The notes under the pieces: model-generated | The model's input: only the letters and a program-made list of their open reading frames with translations | Told to the model about the DNA's origin: nothing | Databases searched by the model: none | Shown: positions 15,968 through 24,161 of the stretch, piece by piece | How the letters are laid out: the number at the start of each line of letters is the position of its first letter | Numbering within the stretch: the stretch's first letter is position 1 | DNA from: Agromyces sp. ISL-38 | GTDB lineage: Bacteria; Actinomycetota; Actinomycetes; Actinomycetales; Microbacteriaceae | Assembly (NCBI RefSeq): GCF_018613935.1 | Contig: NZ_JAGGPF010000001.1 | Coordinates: 124,001 to 188,000, forward strand | Length of the DNA: 64,000 nt | Reading direction: 5' to 3' | Made by a program: the position numbers and the translations under genes

Positions 15968-17757
15968 TCCTGCTCCTGCTTGTGTCGGATGGTCGGCGTC
16001 GCCTCGATGAGACTGCGCGTGTACGGGTCGGACGGGTTCTCGTAGATCGCACGGGTCTCCCCCTGCTCGACGATCTCGCCCCGCTGCATGACCGCGACGC
16101 GGTCGCAGAGGTGACGCACGACGCCGAGGTCGTGCGAGACGAAGACGAGCGTGAGCTCGTACTCGTCGACGAGGTCGGCGAGCAGGTTCAGCACCTGGGC
16201 GCGCACCGACACGTCGAGGGCGCTCACGGGCTCGTCGGCGACGAGGATGCGGGGACGGCACACGAGCGCACGGGCGATCGAGATGCGCTGGCGCTGCCCG
16301 CCCGAGAACTGGTGCGGGAACCGCTCGACCGAGTCCGTCGGCAATCCGACGGCGTGCACCATCTCGGCGACGAGCGCGGCGCGCTCCTTGCGCGAGACGG
16401 CGACTCCGCCCTGCAGGTTCGCGGCGTTCATGAGCGGCTCGGCGATGATCTCGCCGATGCGCATCCGCGGGTCGAGCGACGCCATCGGGTCCTGGAAGAC
16501 GATCTGCAGGTTCTTGCGGAGCTCGGCGAGGTCGGCATGACGGGCGCCGTTCAGGCGCCGCCCGACGACGTCGATGGTTCCCGACGTCGGCTGGTCGAGG
16601 CCCGAGAGGATGCGGAGGAGCGTCGACTTGCCCGACCCGGACTCGCCGACGATGCCGAAGCGCTGCCCCGCCTCGATCTCGAACGACACCCCGCGCAGGG
16701 CGTCGACCGTCGGCGCCGGTGCGCGCAGCGACGTGCGGTCGCGGCGGTACTGCTTGGTGAGCTGCTCGGCGCGCACGACCGTCGACGATGGGAGCGGCGG
16801 GAGTTCGGCATCGCTCGGGTGCCCGGCGGGTGCCTCCGGCGCGGCCGGCCGGGCAACCACGCGCGTCACCGATCGGCCCGGCACGTAGTCGGCGGCGGTC
16901 GCGACCGTGAAGAGGCGGCCCGTGGCGTCGGTGGCATCGAGGTCGGATGCCGCGAGCAGGCCTCGGGTGTACGGATGCTGCGGTCTCGTGAACACCCGGT
17001 CGATCGGGCCCTCCTCGACCACGACGCCCTTGTTCATGACGAGCACCCGCTCGCACGTCTCGCCGACGACCGCGAGGTCGTGCGTGATGAAGAGGAGCCC
17101 GGTCGACCTGCGGGACACCGTCTCCAGCACGAGGTTCAGCACTTGCTTCTGCACGGTCACGTCGAGGGCGGTCGTCGGCTCGTCGCAGACGAGCAGCTCG
17201 GGGTCGTTGGCGAGGGCGATCGCGAGCACGACGCGCTGGCGCTGGCCGCCCGAGAGCTGGTGCGGGTAGGCGCGCGCCGTCTCGGCCGGCGTCGGCAGAC
17301 CGACATCCGTCATCAGCTCGACCGCACGCCGCTCGGCTGCCGCCCGGTTCGGCTGCGTGCCGTGGATCAGCATGGACTCGGCGATCTGCCGGCCGACGCG
17401 CATGAGCGGGTTGAGCGCGGTCATCGGCTCCTGGAAGACCATCGCCATGTTCGCGCCGCGGAGCTTCGCGGCCTGCGCCTCGCCGAGCCCGATGACGTTG
17501 CGGTCGTCGCCGCCGACGTTGACTCGGCCGGTCGCGGTGAGCGAGTCGGGCAGGAGGCCCATGACCGCGAGGGAGGTCAGGGACTTGCCCGAGCCCGATT
17601 CGCCGATCAGGCCGACCCGCTCGCCGCGCTCGATGCGGAAGGCGAGGTTCGAGACGAGCTCGTGCTCGTCGGTGGCGACCGTGAGGCCCGACACCTCGAG
17701 TGCGGGGTGGTCGGCGACGGGGACGCTGCTCGCCAAGGGGTGCGCAGTGGAGGTCAT
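15964..17757 (-). CDS. peptide-type ABC transporter, fused double ATPase (DppD-DppF)
   Basis: 597 residues carrying two complete ABC ATPase domains. The first has Walker A GESGSGKS (about residue 50), signature LSGGQRQR and Walker B LLVCDEPTTALD; the second repeats these as GESGSGKS, FSGGQRQR and ILVADEPVSALD. Oligopeptide-type C-terminal motifs (HPYTRGLL and DPYTRSLI) follow each domain. It energises import through the DppB/DppC permeases; the fusion replaces two separate genes of the Escherichia coli system. The start overlaps the DppC stop as ATGA at 17754-17757. Confidence 0.93.
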   Translation of the reverse strand: MTSTAHPLASSVPVADHPALEVSGLTVATDEHELVSNLAFRIERGERVGLIGESGSGKSLTSLAVMGLLPDSLTATGRVNVGGDDRNVIGLGEAQAAKLRGANMAMVFQEPMTALNPLMRVGRQIAESMLIHGTQPNRAAAERRAVELMTDVGLPTPAETARAYPHQLSGGQRQRVVLAIALANDPELLVCDEPTTALDVTVQKQVLNLVLETVSRRSTGLLFITHDLAVVGETCERVLVMNKGVVVEEGPIDRVFTRPQHPYTRGLLAASDLDATDATGRLFTVATAADYVPGRSVTRVVARPAAPEAPAGHPSDAELPPLPSSTVVRAEQLTKQYRRDRTSLRAPAPTVDALRGVSFEIEAGQRFGIVGESGSGKSTLLRILSGLDQPTSGTIDVVGRRLNGARHADLAELRKNLQIVFQDPMASLDPRMRIGEIIAEPLMNAANLQGGVAVSRKERAALVAEMVHAVGLPTDSVERFPHQFSGGQRQRISIARALVCRPRILVADEPVSALDVSVRAQVLNLLADLVDEYELTLVFVSHDLGVVRHLCDRVAVMQRGEIVEQGETRAIYENPSDPYTRSLIEATPTIRHKQEQE

Positions 17758-18692
17758 CGGTTCCTCATCTTGGGGTCGAAGCGGTCGCGGAGCCCGTCGC
17801 CGAGGAGGTTGAACCCGAGCACTGCGAGGGCGATGGCCACGCCCGGGAAGATGGCGAGGTACGCGCTCGTGGCGAGGAACTGCTGCGCGTCGAGCAGCAT
17901 GCGGCCCCACGACGGGGTCGGCGGCAGGGTGCCGAGGCCGAGGAAGGAGAGCCCCGCTTCGGCGAGCACGGCGATCGCGAAGTTCACCGAGCACTGCACG
18001 ATGACCATGCCGCCGATGTTCGGCACCACGTGTCGGAGTGCGATCGCAAGGCCCGAGCGGTTGGCCGCCCGTGCGGCGAAGATGTAGTCCATCGACATCA
18101 CCTGGAGCGTTCCCGAGCGGGCGACGCGCGCGAAGGCGGGCGCCGAGCCGATGCCCAGCGCGATCATCGCGCTCAGCGTGCCGCCGCCGAACACGGCGCC
18201 GAACACGATGGCGAGGAGGAGGCCCGGGAAGGCCATCACCACGTCGCTGCCGCCCATGATGAGCACGCCGAGCCGCTTCGGCCGCATGCCGGCGAGGATT
18301 CCGAACGGAACACCGATCGCCGCGCCGATGAGCACCGAGACGGTGCCGACGAGGAGCGTGATCTGGGCGCCCGCCATGATGCCCGAGAGCACGTCACGCC
18401 CGTAGCGGTCGGTGCCCATCGGGTGCGCGAGGCTCGGCGACAGCAGACGGTCGGCCGCCACCGCGTGGGTGGGGTCGTACGGCGTCCAGACGAGGGAGAC
18501 GAGCGCCGCGAGCGCGATGAGGGCGATGAGACCGCCGCCCACGACGAGCTGTGCGTTCGGGCCACGGCGGCGCCGACGCGCGCTGCCGCCGGGCTTCGTG
18601 CTCCGCTCCCGCATCGCGTCAGGTTCAGGAACGGCGGCGTCGGCTGGGGCGGACGCGGATGCCTGCCCCGACGGAGTGGTGAGGATGCTCAT
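17754..18692 (-). CDS. peptide-type ABC transporter permease (DppC-like)
   Basis: 312 residues. A long Ala/Arg-rich cytoplasmic N-terminus precedes the first membrane segment (near residue 50); PTHAVAADRLLSPSLAHPMG followed by TDRYGRDVLSGI is the OppC/DppC N-terminal signature, and the BPD_transp_1 coupling loop is seen in ARVARSGTLQVMSMDYIFAA. About six membrane segments. It pairs with DppB in the inner membrane. Its ATG overlaps the DppB stop by four bases (18689-18692). Confidence 0.92.
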   Translation of the reverse strand: MSILTTPSGQASASAPADAAVPEPDAMRERSTKPGGSARRRRRGPNAQLVVGGGLIALIALAALVSLVWTPYDPTHAVAADRLLSPSLAHPMGTDRYGRDVLSGIMAGAQITLLVGTVSVLIGAAIGVPFGILAGMRPKRLGVLIMGGSDVVMAFPGLLLAIVFGAVFGGGTLSAMIALGIGSAPAFARVARSGTLQVMSMDYIFAARAANRSGLAIALRHVVPNIGGMVIVQCSVNFAIAVLAEAGLSFLGLGTLPPTPSWGRMLLDAQQFLATSAYLAIFPGVAIALAVLGFNLLGDGLRDRFDPKMRNR

Positions 18693-19639
18693 GCGGCCCT
18701 CCGGAGTCTCGGGTCGAGCAGGGTGAAGGCGAGGTCGACGAGGAAGTTGATCAGCACGATCGCGACGACGAGCACCACGACGACGGCTTGCACGGCGAGC
18801 AGGTCGCGGTTTCCGACGGAGTCGACGAGATAGCTGCCGAGCCCGGGAATCGTGAACACGCGCTCGACGACGACCGCGCCCACGAGGAGTCCCGCCATCT
18901 GCAGGCCCACGACGGTGAGCACCGGGATGCCCGCGTTCCGCAAGCCGTGGCGCACGAGCGCGAGGTTCGCGGTGAGCCCTTTCGAGCGCGCCGTGCGCAG
19001 GAAGTCCTCACGCTGGATCTCGAGCACGGCCGAGCGCACGTAGCGCGTGAGGATCGACGCCTGCACCGTGCCCAGCGCGATGACGGGGAGCGTCACGTGC
19101 TGGAGGAACTCGCCGGGCTCCGACGGCGGCACCCAGCCGCCCGACGGGAGCCAGTCCAGCTCGATCGCGAAGAACACGATGAGGAGCATGCCGACGAGGA
19201 AGCTCGGAACGGCCACGCCGAACTGCGAGACGGCCGAGATGACCGCTCCCGACGGCCGCTGGTGACGAATCGCGGCGATCGTGCCGAGCGGCACGGCCAC
19301 CGCGATCGCGAGCACCATGGCGAGCCCGACGAGGATGAGCGTGACCTGCAGCCGGTCGGTGATCACGGGGCTGATGTTCTGCCCGGTCACGTACGACACT
19401 CCGAAGTCGCCGCGGAGGAGCCCGCCGAGCCATTCGAGGTACTGCACGACGAGCGGCGTGTTCATGCCGTGCTGCTCGCGCCAGGCGGCGAGCTGTTCAG
19501 GCGTCGCCTCGATACCGAGGGCGACCGTGGCCGGGTCTCCGGGCAAGACGCGCAGGAGCAGGAAGACCACGACGGTGGAGACGAGCACCGTGGCGACGAA
19601 GCTTCCGAGGAGCTTCAGCAGTCGAACGGCCACGGTCAC
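18689..19639 (-). CDS. peptide-type ABC transporter permease (DppB-like)
   Basis: 316 residues, six predicted membrane segments. LLRVLPGDPATVALG near the N-terminus, the periplasmic loop GLLRGDFGVSYVTGQNISPVI and the EAA loop (SAVLEIQREDFLRTARSKGL) are DppB/OppB hallmarks. It forms the translocation pore with DppC. It lies 77 bases downstream of the binding-protein gene; the gap holds a strong palindrome (19668-19687), which would lower permease expression relative to the binding protein, a common design. Confidence 0.92.
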   Translation of the reverse strand: MTVAVRLLKLLGSFVATVLVSTVVVFLLLRVLPGDPATVALGIEATPEQLAAWREQHGMNTPLVVQYLEWLGGLLRGDFGVSYVTGQNISPVITDRLQVTLILVGLAMVLAIAVAVPLGTIAAIRHQRPSGAVISAVSQFGVAVPSFLVGMLLIVFFAIELDWLPSGGWVPPSEPGEFLQHVTLPVIALGTVQASILTRYVRSAVLEIQREDFLRTARSKGLTANLALVRHGLRNAGIPVLTVVGLQMAGLLVGAVVVERVFTIPGLGSYLVDSVGNRDLLAVQAVVVVLVVAIVLINFLVDLAFTLLDPRLRRAA

Positions 19640-19667
19640 CCCCTTTCAGGATCGAGTGGAGCGGATG

Positions 19668-19687
19668 CCGCGCCCGGCCGGGCGCGG
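19668..19687. terminator. 20-bp perfect palindrome between binding protein and permease genes
   Basis: CCGCGCCCGG followed by its exact complement, then further GC-rich inverted words to about 19710. Position after the first operon gene fits an attenuating or mRNA-stabilising hairpin rather than full termination, since the remaining genes have no other promoter visible. Confidence 0.55.
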
Positions 19688-19716
19688 TCGAGCGCCGGGC
19701 GGGCGCGGCCGGGCGG

Positions 19717-21228
19717 TCAGTCCCAGCGAAGTCCCGAGAGCACGAGCGACTCGGTCACGGCGTTTCCCGCGATCCCGTCGAGCTGCGCGTCGGCGACCAC
19801 GATGTTCGGGAACAGGAACAACGGCAGCGACGCGACATCCGTTGCGGTGATCTCGGCGACCTCCTTCATGCCGTCGACCCACTCCTCTTCCGAGCCCGCA
19901 TCGGCGGCCGCGACGATCGGCGCGATCTCGCTGTTGTCGTAGCCGATGTAGTAGTCGGGGTTGTTGAAGGTGGCGAGGAGGTCGCGGGCTTCGACGGCCA
20001 GGATGACCGACATCTGGTAGTCGTGCTTCGTGAACACCTTGTCGAGCCACACTGCCGGGAACTCGTCGCTCGCGATCGTCGCGGTGACGCCCACCTCGGC
20101 GAGCTGCGAGACGACGACCTCGGAGACGGCCGTCGCGTACGGACGGGTCGGCACGTCGAAGGTGATTTCGAGGTCCTCGACGCCGGCCTCCGCGAGCAGG
20201 TCCTGGGCCTTCTCGGGGTCGTAGGGGTAGAGGTCGTTCAGGTCTTCGTAGTACGGATCGGTCGGCGGCACCATGGCGCCGATGCTCTCGCCGTAGCCGG
20301 CCCACGCGGCATCCATGATCGCCTGACGGTCGAGTGCGTAGGCGATCGCCTGGCGCACGCGCACGTCGTCGAAGGGAGCGACCTTGTTGTTCATCGAGAG
20401 CAGGATCTCGCCGTTCGAAGAGCCCTGGATCACCTGGAGTTCGTCGTCGGCCTCGAACTGCGGGATCAGGTCGGGCGCCTGCATGTTGTAGAGCATGTCG
20501 ACGTCGCCCGCACGCAGCGCGTTGGTGCTCGCGACGACGTCGGCGAAGTAGCGCAGGTCGACGTCGGTGATCGCGGGCGCCTCGCCCCAGTAGTCCTCGC
20601 GAGCGGCGAGGCTGATGTGGTCGCCGGTGACGCGCTCCGTCACGGTGTACGGCCCGGTGCCGACAGGAGTGTTGGCGAGATCGCCGATGCCGCTCGCGTC
20701 GAACATCAGGCCCACAGTGCCGGCCATGTCGTAGAGCCAGATGTTGCTCGGCTTCGACAGCACGACCCTCGCCTCGGTGGGCGAGACGACCTCGACGTGG
20801 TCGAGGAGGGCCATCTTGCCCTGGTTGATCGCCCAGTCGGTCGCGATGCGCTCGAGCGAGAACTTCACGTCGTCGGCGGTGAACTCCTCACCGTTCGCGA
20901 AGGTCACGCCCTCCTCGAGCACGAAGTCGTAGGTCGTGCCGTCGTCGCTCACGGTCCAAGACTCGGCGAGCTTCGGCTGGAGCTCGCCGTCTTGATCGAG
21001 CGCGACGAGGCCCTCGTAGACGTTGTTCATGAGCACTTGCGGGATCGCGGATCCAGCGGTCGTCGTCAGGTCGAAGTTCACGGGTTCGCCCGTGAGTCCG
21101 ATGGTGACGGATGCGTCGTGGGCGTCGCCGCTCGGAGATGAGGCGGTCGCGCCGGCGGTGCAGGCGGTGAGGGCGAGGAGGCCGCCCACGGCGGCCGTGG
21201 CGGCGAGAGTTCGAGTGGTGGGGGACAC
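19717..21228 (-). CDS. extracellular solute-binding protein, family 5 (peptide-type), lipoprotein
   Basis: 503 residues. Lipoprotein signal with lipobox LTAC, lipidated Cys23; the mature part is a family 5 binding protein (LAESWTVSDDGTTYDFVLEEGV, FTADDVKFSLERI, DDVRVRQAIAYALDRQAI). It captures a peptide-like, amide or nickel-chelate ligand outside the membrane and hands it to DppB/DppC. First gene of the operon. The GTG start at 21226-21228 is preceded by GGAG; the promoter must overlap the operator at 21256-21278, placing it under the divergent GntR regulator. Confidence 0.9.
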   Translation of the reverse strand: MSPTTRTLAATAAVGGLLALTACTAGATASSPSGDAHDASVTIGLTGEPVNFDLTTTAGSAIPQVLMNNVYEGLVALDQDGELQPKLAESWTVSDDGTTYDFVLEEGVTFANGEEFTADDVKFSLERIATDWAINQGKMALLDHVEVVSPTEARVVLSKPSNIWLYDMAGTVGLMFDASGIGDLANTPVGTGPYTVTERVTGDHISLAAREDYWGEAPAITDVDLRYFADVVASTNALRAGDVDMLYNMQAPDLIPQFEADDELQVIQGSSNGEILLSMNNKVAPFDDVRVRQAIAYALDRQAIMDAAWAGYGESIGAMVPPTDPYYEDLNDLYPYDPEKAQDLLAEAGVEDLEITFDVPTRPYATAVSEVVVSQLAEVGVTATIASDEFPAVWLDKVFTKHDYQMSVILAVEARDLLATFNNPDYYIGYDNSEIAPIVAAADAGSEEEWVDGMKEVAEITATDVASLPLFLFPNIVVADAQLDGIAGNAVTESLVLSGLRWD

Positions 21229-21255
21229 TGCACGGCTCCAATGTGGGTGGGGCGG

Positions 21256-21278
21256 GTTTACTGGTCTGACCAGTAAAC
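21256..21278. promoter_or_regulatory. FadR-type operator between divergent genes
   Basis: GTTTACTGGTC, a single central T, and GACCAGTAAAC form a perfect inverted repeat with 11-base arms. The core TGGTCNGACCA is the classic FadR-subfamily consensus. It sits 28 bases upstream of the binding-protein start and 83 bases upstream of the regulator start, so it can repress both. Confidence 0.85.
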
Positions 21279-21360
21279 GGAACGCTATGATGAATCCGCC
21301 GCAGGGGTCAAGCCGTGAAACACACTATTTACGTTCGACCCCCGAGATCGAAGGAGCCGC

Positions 21361-22125
21361 GTGCCATTCACCCCCGTGCAGAAGGTCAGCGCCTACGAGT
21401 CGATCGTCCTGCAGATCGAGAGCGCGATCGCGAACGGCGACCTGAAGGCGGGCGACCGCTTGCCGGGCGAGCGCAAGCTCATGGCGGACTTCTCGGTGAG
21501 CCGCGCGACCGTGCGGGAGGCGCTCCGCGTGCTGCAGGCGACGGGTGTGGTCGAGTCCCGCCCGGGCGACCCTCGCGGGCCGGTCATCTCGCACTACTCG
21601 CCCCGCCTGCTGGAGAAGTCCATGTCGCAGCTCGCCCGGCTCGACAGCGTCTCGCGGGTCGAGGTGCTCCAGTTCCGGTTGCTCCTGGAGGGCAGCGCGA
21701 CCCGCCTCGCCGCGAGGAATCGGAGCGAGGCCGACCTCGACCTGATCACGGCTCGGCTCAGGGAGCTCGAGGCGAGCATCCAGGCGGATGGCGCGAAGTT
21801 CTTCAGCGAGCACGTCTCCCGGTTCCATGCCGCGATCCGGCGCGCCTCCGGCAACCAGCTCATCGAGATCTGCGGCAATGTCATCGGCGGAATCACGGCC
21901 GAACTCATGGTGCGCCGGCTTCACACGGATGCCGACCAGCTCGCGATCGTGCAGCGCAGCGCCCTCGACGGGGCGCGGCTGGTCGAGGCGATCAGCGCTC
22001 GCGACGCCGAAGGCGCCGCCGCCGTGCAGGTGGAGAACATCTATCGCTTCTACGCCGACGACCTCGACCCGGCTGAGGTCGACGCCCTCCGGCCGTTCGT
22101 CGACGCATCCCCGGTGGTTGAGTAG
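21361..22125 (+). CDS. GntR/FadR-type regulator of the amidase/peptide-transport operon
   Basis: 254 residues: winged helix (NGDLKAGDRLPGERKLMADF, SVSRATVREALRVLQATGVV, residues 26-65) and an FCD effector domain (EVLQFRLLLEGSATRLAA, RFHAAIRRASGNQLIEI). GTG start with AAGGAG seven bases upstream. Divergent from the binding-protein gene across a perfect operator, so it almost certainly controls that operon and itself; the inducer is probably the transported ligand or amidase product. The C-terminus PVVE and the TAG stop are encoded by the dispersed repeat starting at 22111, so the reading frame now ends in repeat DNA. Confidence 0.88.
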   Translation: MPFTPVQKVSAYESIVLQIESAIANGDLKAGDRLPGERKLMADFSVSRATVREALRVLQATGVVESRPGDPRGPVISHYSPRLLEKSMSQLARLDSVSRVEVLQFRLLLEGSATRLAARNRSEADLDLITARLRELEASIQADGAKFFSEHVSRFHAAIRRASGNQLIEICGNVIGGITAELMVRRLHTDADQLAIVQRSALDGARLVEAISARDAEGAAAVQVENIYRFYADDLDPAEVDALRPFVDASPVVE

Positions 22126-22183
22126 GCCGCGAAGCAGCCCGGTGGTTGAGTAGGCCGCGAAGCAGCCGTATCGAAACCACCCC
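22111..22183. repeat. dispersed palindromic repeat, copy C (tandem partial plus full)
   Basis: Two head-to-tail units: a truncated one (22111-22138, CCGGTGGTTGAGTAGGCCGC onward) and a full one (22139-22183) ending GTATCGAAACCACC. The same partial-plus-full arrangement is seen at copy A. It ends the GntR gene and separates it from the convergent TOPRIM gene. Confidence 0.88.
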
Positions 22184-22185
22184 GG

Positions 22186-22833
22186 TCAGGCCGCGCCATC
22201 GCCGACCGCCGCGACGAGCGCGGCGAGGGCCACGGGGATACGCGACTCCTCGAGCGCGTCGACGAGAATCGGTGCGAAGCGCGCCTTGCGGCCGCTGTGC
22301 GTGCCCATGAAGCGCCTGAGCTGCGCATCCGTCGCCCTCGATCGCTGCGCCGGTTGCTGCTGGAAGCCGCGGAAGCGCGTGAGCTCGCCGTGCTCGGCCA
22401 GCAACTGCTCCACGCGGTCGGTGCCGAGCGCGCGAATGAGCTCACCCTCCAGATCGGGCTCGCACGCGAAGTAGCCGAGCGACGCGAGCCCGGCGAGCGT
22501 GCCCGGCGTGCCGCCGCCGGCGCCGATGCCGGCGCCCGCGTCTCGAAGGCCGTCACGCTCGACGACGGCATGCACATACGCGAGCTCACCAGCGTCGAAG
22601 AGGCCGAGTACCCGCGGACGAACCGGAGCCGCCGACAGCTCGGCAAGGTGCCGACGCAGGTTCGTGACGCCGCCCATCGAGACCACCGTGGCATCCGCTG
22701 CAACCAGGTCACACCCGAGCCGCGCCGCGAGCGTCTCAACTGCGAGCCGATCACTCTCGCCCTCGACGAGCACGACGGTAGCGGATGCCCCGTTCCGCTC
22801 GCCTCCCCGCATGCCGCCGACCCTATCCCGCAT
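22186..22833 (-). CDS. TOPRIM-domain protein (OLD-like, no ATPase domain)
   Basis: 215 residues. The TOPRIM fold is indicated by TVVLVEGESDRLAVETLA (acidic Glu), VSMGGVTNLRRHL and LGLFDAGE, the region of the metal-binding acidic motif, although the usual DxD reads DAG. The C-terminal part (DLEGELIRALGTDRVEQLL, FRGFQQQPAQ) matches the short stand-alone TOPRIM proteins related to OLD nucleases. It lacks the ABC ATPase of full OLD/Gabija-type nucleases. A nucleic-acid cleaving or nucleotidyl role is possible but untested. It is divergent from the DUF559 gene, 176 bases away. ATG 22833 is used; ATG 22812 is an alternative. Confidence 0.7.
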   Translation of the reverse strand: MRDRVGGMRGGERNGASATVVLVEGESDRLAVETLAARLGCDLVAADATVVSMGGVTNLRRHLAELSAAPVRPRVLGLFDAGELAYVHAVVERDGLRDAGAGIGAGGGTPGTLAGLASLGYFACEPDLEGELIRALGTDRVEQLLAEHGELTRFRGFQQQPAQRSRATDAQLRRFMGTHSGRKARFAPILVDALEESRIPVALAALVAAVGDGAA

Positions 22834-22852
22834 CTCGGCCGTCCACCGAACC

Positions 22853-22907
22853 GAATTGCCACTTTCGGCCGCCCCGCCAGCCGGAAGGCGGCCTCAACTG
22901 GCAACTC
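22853..22907. repeat. palindromic element 1 flanking the DUF559 gene
   Basis: Arms GAATTGCCACTTTCGGCCGC and its near complement (17 of 21 positions pair) around a short loop. A second copy in the same orientation occurs at 23908-23962, so the two bracket the DUF559 gene. No other copy was found in the window. Confidence 0.8.
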
Positions 22908-23009
22908 GGGGCAGCTGGACTGGTCCTCGACAGGAACAGATGGCGCAGGCAGACCACGCCTGGAGCGGATGCGGCATCCGCGAGCCGCGGATGGGAGACG
23001 ATATCGCGC

Positions 23010-23909
23010 GTGCCGAAAGCGTCTCGACTCCCCGCCGAGCTGGAAACCGCGCCGTTCACTGTGCGACAGGCGGCCGCTTACGGCCTCACGCGTCGGCGCA
23101 CTCGCGCGCACGATCTGACGACACCGTTCCGCGGCGTCCGCACCTCCCTGGACAACCTCGACCTGGCGGGTCTCTGCACGGCGTATGCCACGCGGATGCC
23201 GCAGGGCCAGGTCTTCAGCCATCGCACCGCCGCAATGCTGTGGAAGCTGCCGCTTCCGAGCTCGACTCCGCTTCCGCTTCACGTTGCTGTTCCCGCCCCG
23301 ATGCGGCAGCCGCGGATGAAGGGTGTGGTGGGGCACCGGCTCGGAACCCACGCCGAGACGAGATTCATCGCCGGCTTGCCCGTGGTCGCGCCATGCGACG
23401 CGTGGTGTCAGCTCGCCGATTCACTCGGTCACGATGACCTCGTCGCCGCCGGCGACCGGCTGCTCGGCTGGCGAGACCCCGTCGCCACGCTCGACGAGCT
23501 CGACCTGGCGATCGCTCGTTTCGGCTCGAGACCCGGCGTGGTGGCGCTGCGCCGTGCCCGCATCGACCTCCGACCGCGCTCTGCATCACGAAGGGAGACC
23601 TTGTTGCGACTCAACGTCGCGCGCCACGGCTACCCGGAACCCGAATGCAACGGCGCGATCGAGCTCTCAGCCGGCCGGATGACGCATGGCGATCTCGTCT
23701 TCCGCCGGTACCGCGTGCTGCTCGAATACGACGGCGAGCAACACCGCACCGACGAGAGACAATTCCACCGAGACGTGGAGCGGCTCAACGACCTGGCAAC
23801 CGATGGCTGGATCGTCATCCGCGTCGGTCGTCGACTGCCTCTTCGGCGCGCGCTCGCGCAGCTCGATCGGGCGCTTCGAGCGCGCGGCTGGAGCGGGCCG
23901 GCGCGCTGA
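23010..23909 (+). CDS. DUF559 (Vsr-like endonuclease fold) protein with AbiEi-like N-terminus
   Basis: 299 residues. The N-terminal part (FTVRQAAAYGLTRRRTRAHD, then LTTPFRGVR) is the AbiEi-type winged helix seen in many actinobacterial paralogs; the C-terminal 100 residues carry DUF559, related to very-short-patch-repair nucleases: GDLVFRRYRVLLEYDGEQH, RDVERLNDLATDGWIVIRV, with the acidic and His residues of a PD-(D/E)XK-like site. Function is unknown; it may cut or bind DNA. GTG at 23010 follows GGGAGA. It is flanked by two matching palindromes, and its TGA stop lies inside the right one, suggesting the gene and palindromes form a unit. Confidence 0.75.
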   Translation: MPKASRLPAELETAPFTVRQAAAYGLTRRRTRAHDLTTPFRGVRTSLDNLDLAGLCTAYATRMPQGQVFSHRTAAMLWKLPLPSSTPLPLHVAVPAPMRQPRMKGVVGHRLGTHAETRFIAGLPVVAPCDAWCQLADSLGHDDLVAAGDRLLGWRDPVATLDELDLAIARFGSRPGVVALRRARIDLRPRSASRRETLLRLNVARHGYPEPECNGAIELSAGRMTHGDLVFRRYRVLLEYDGEQHRTDERQFHRDVERLNDLATDGWIVIRVGRRLPLRRALAQLDRALRARGWSGPAR

Positions 23910-23962
23910 GTTGCCACTTTCGGCCGCATGTCGGGCCGCGGAGCGGCCGCAAATGGCAACTC
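23908..23962. repeat. palindromic element 2 flanking the DUF559 gene
   Basis: Arms GAGTTGCCACTTTCGGCCGC and its near complement (18 of 20) around a GC-rich loop; same orientation and almost the same sequence as 22853-22907. Overlaps the DUF559 stop codon. Confidence 0.82.
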
Positions 23963-24078
23963 GGCTCGGGCGGGGACAGCGGGAGTGATTCTGTAGACAC
24001 GGCGCTGCCCGGCGGCGTAGGCTCGCGTGCGGGCCGCCTGTCGCGGCATCCGTCGCCCGAGACCGGAAGGAGAAATCG

Positions 24079-24141
24079 ATGAACACCGTCATTGTCGTGC
24101 GCATCGCAGACACCCTTCCCTCTGAGGCCGCCCGCCTGTAG
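24079..24141 (+). CDS. possible 20-residue leader peptide
   Basis: MNTVIVVRIADTLPSEAARL with a strong Shine-Dalgarno (AAGGAG six bases upstream) and TAG, 20 bases before the kinase gene. A site this good before such a short frame suggests real translation, either as a leader that couples to the kinase gene or as a relic of a truncated gene. No homology is claimed. Confidence 0.4.
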   Translation: MNTVIVVRIADTLPSEAARL

Positions 24142-24161
24142 CCCATTCACTCCGGCGTTCG

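Noticed and set aside
14507..17056. Very long leftward frame joining the amidase to an upstream extension
   Set aside because: The extension is antisense-like Arg/Pro-rich translation inside the ABC ATPase gene; the amidase begins at the ATGA overlap at 15967.
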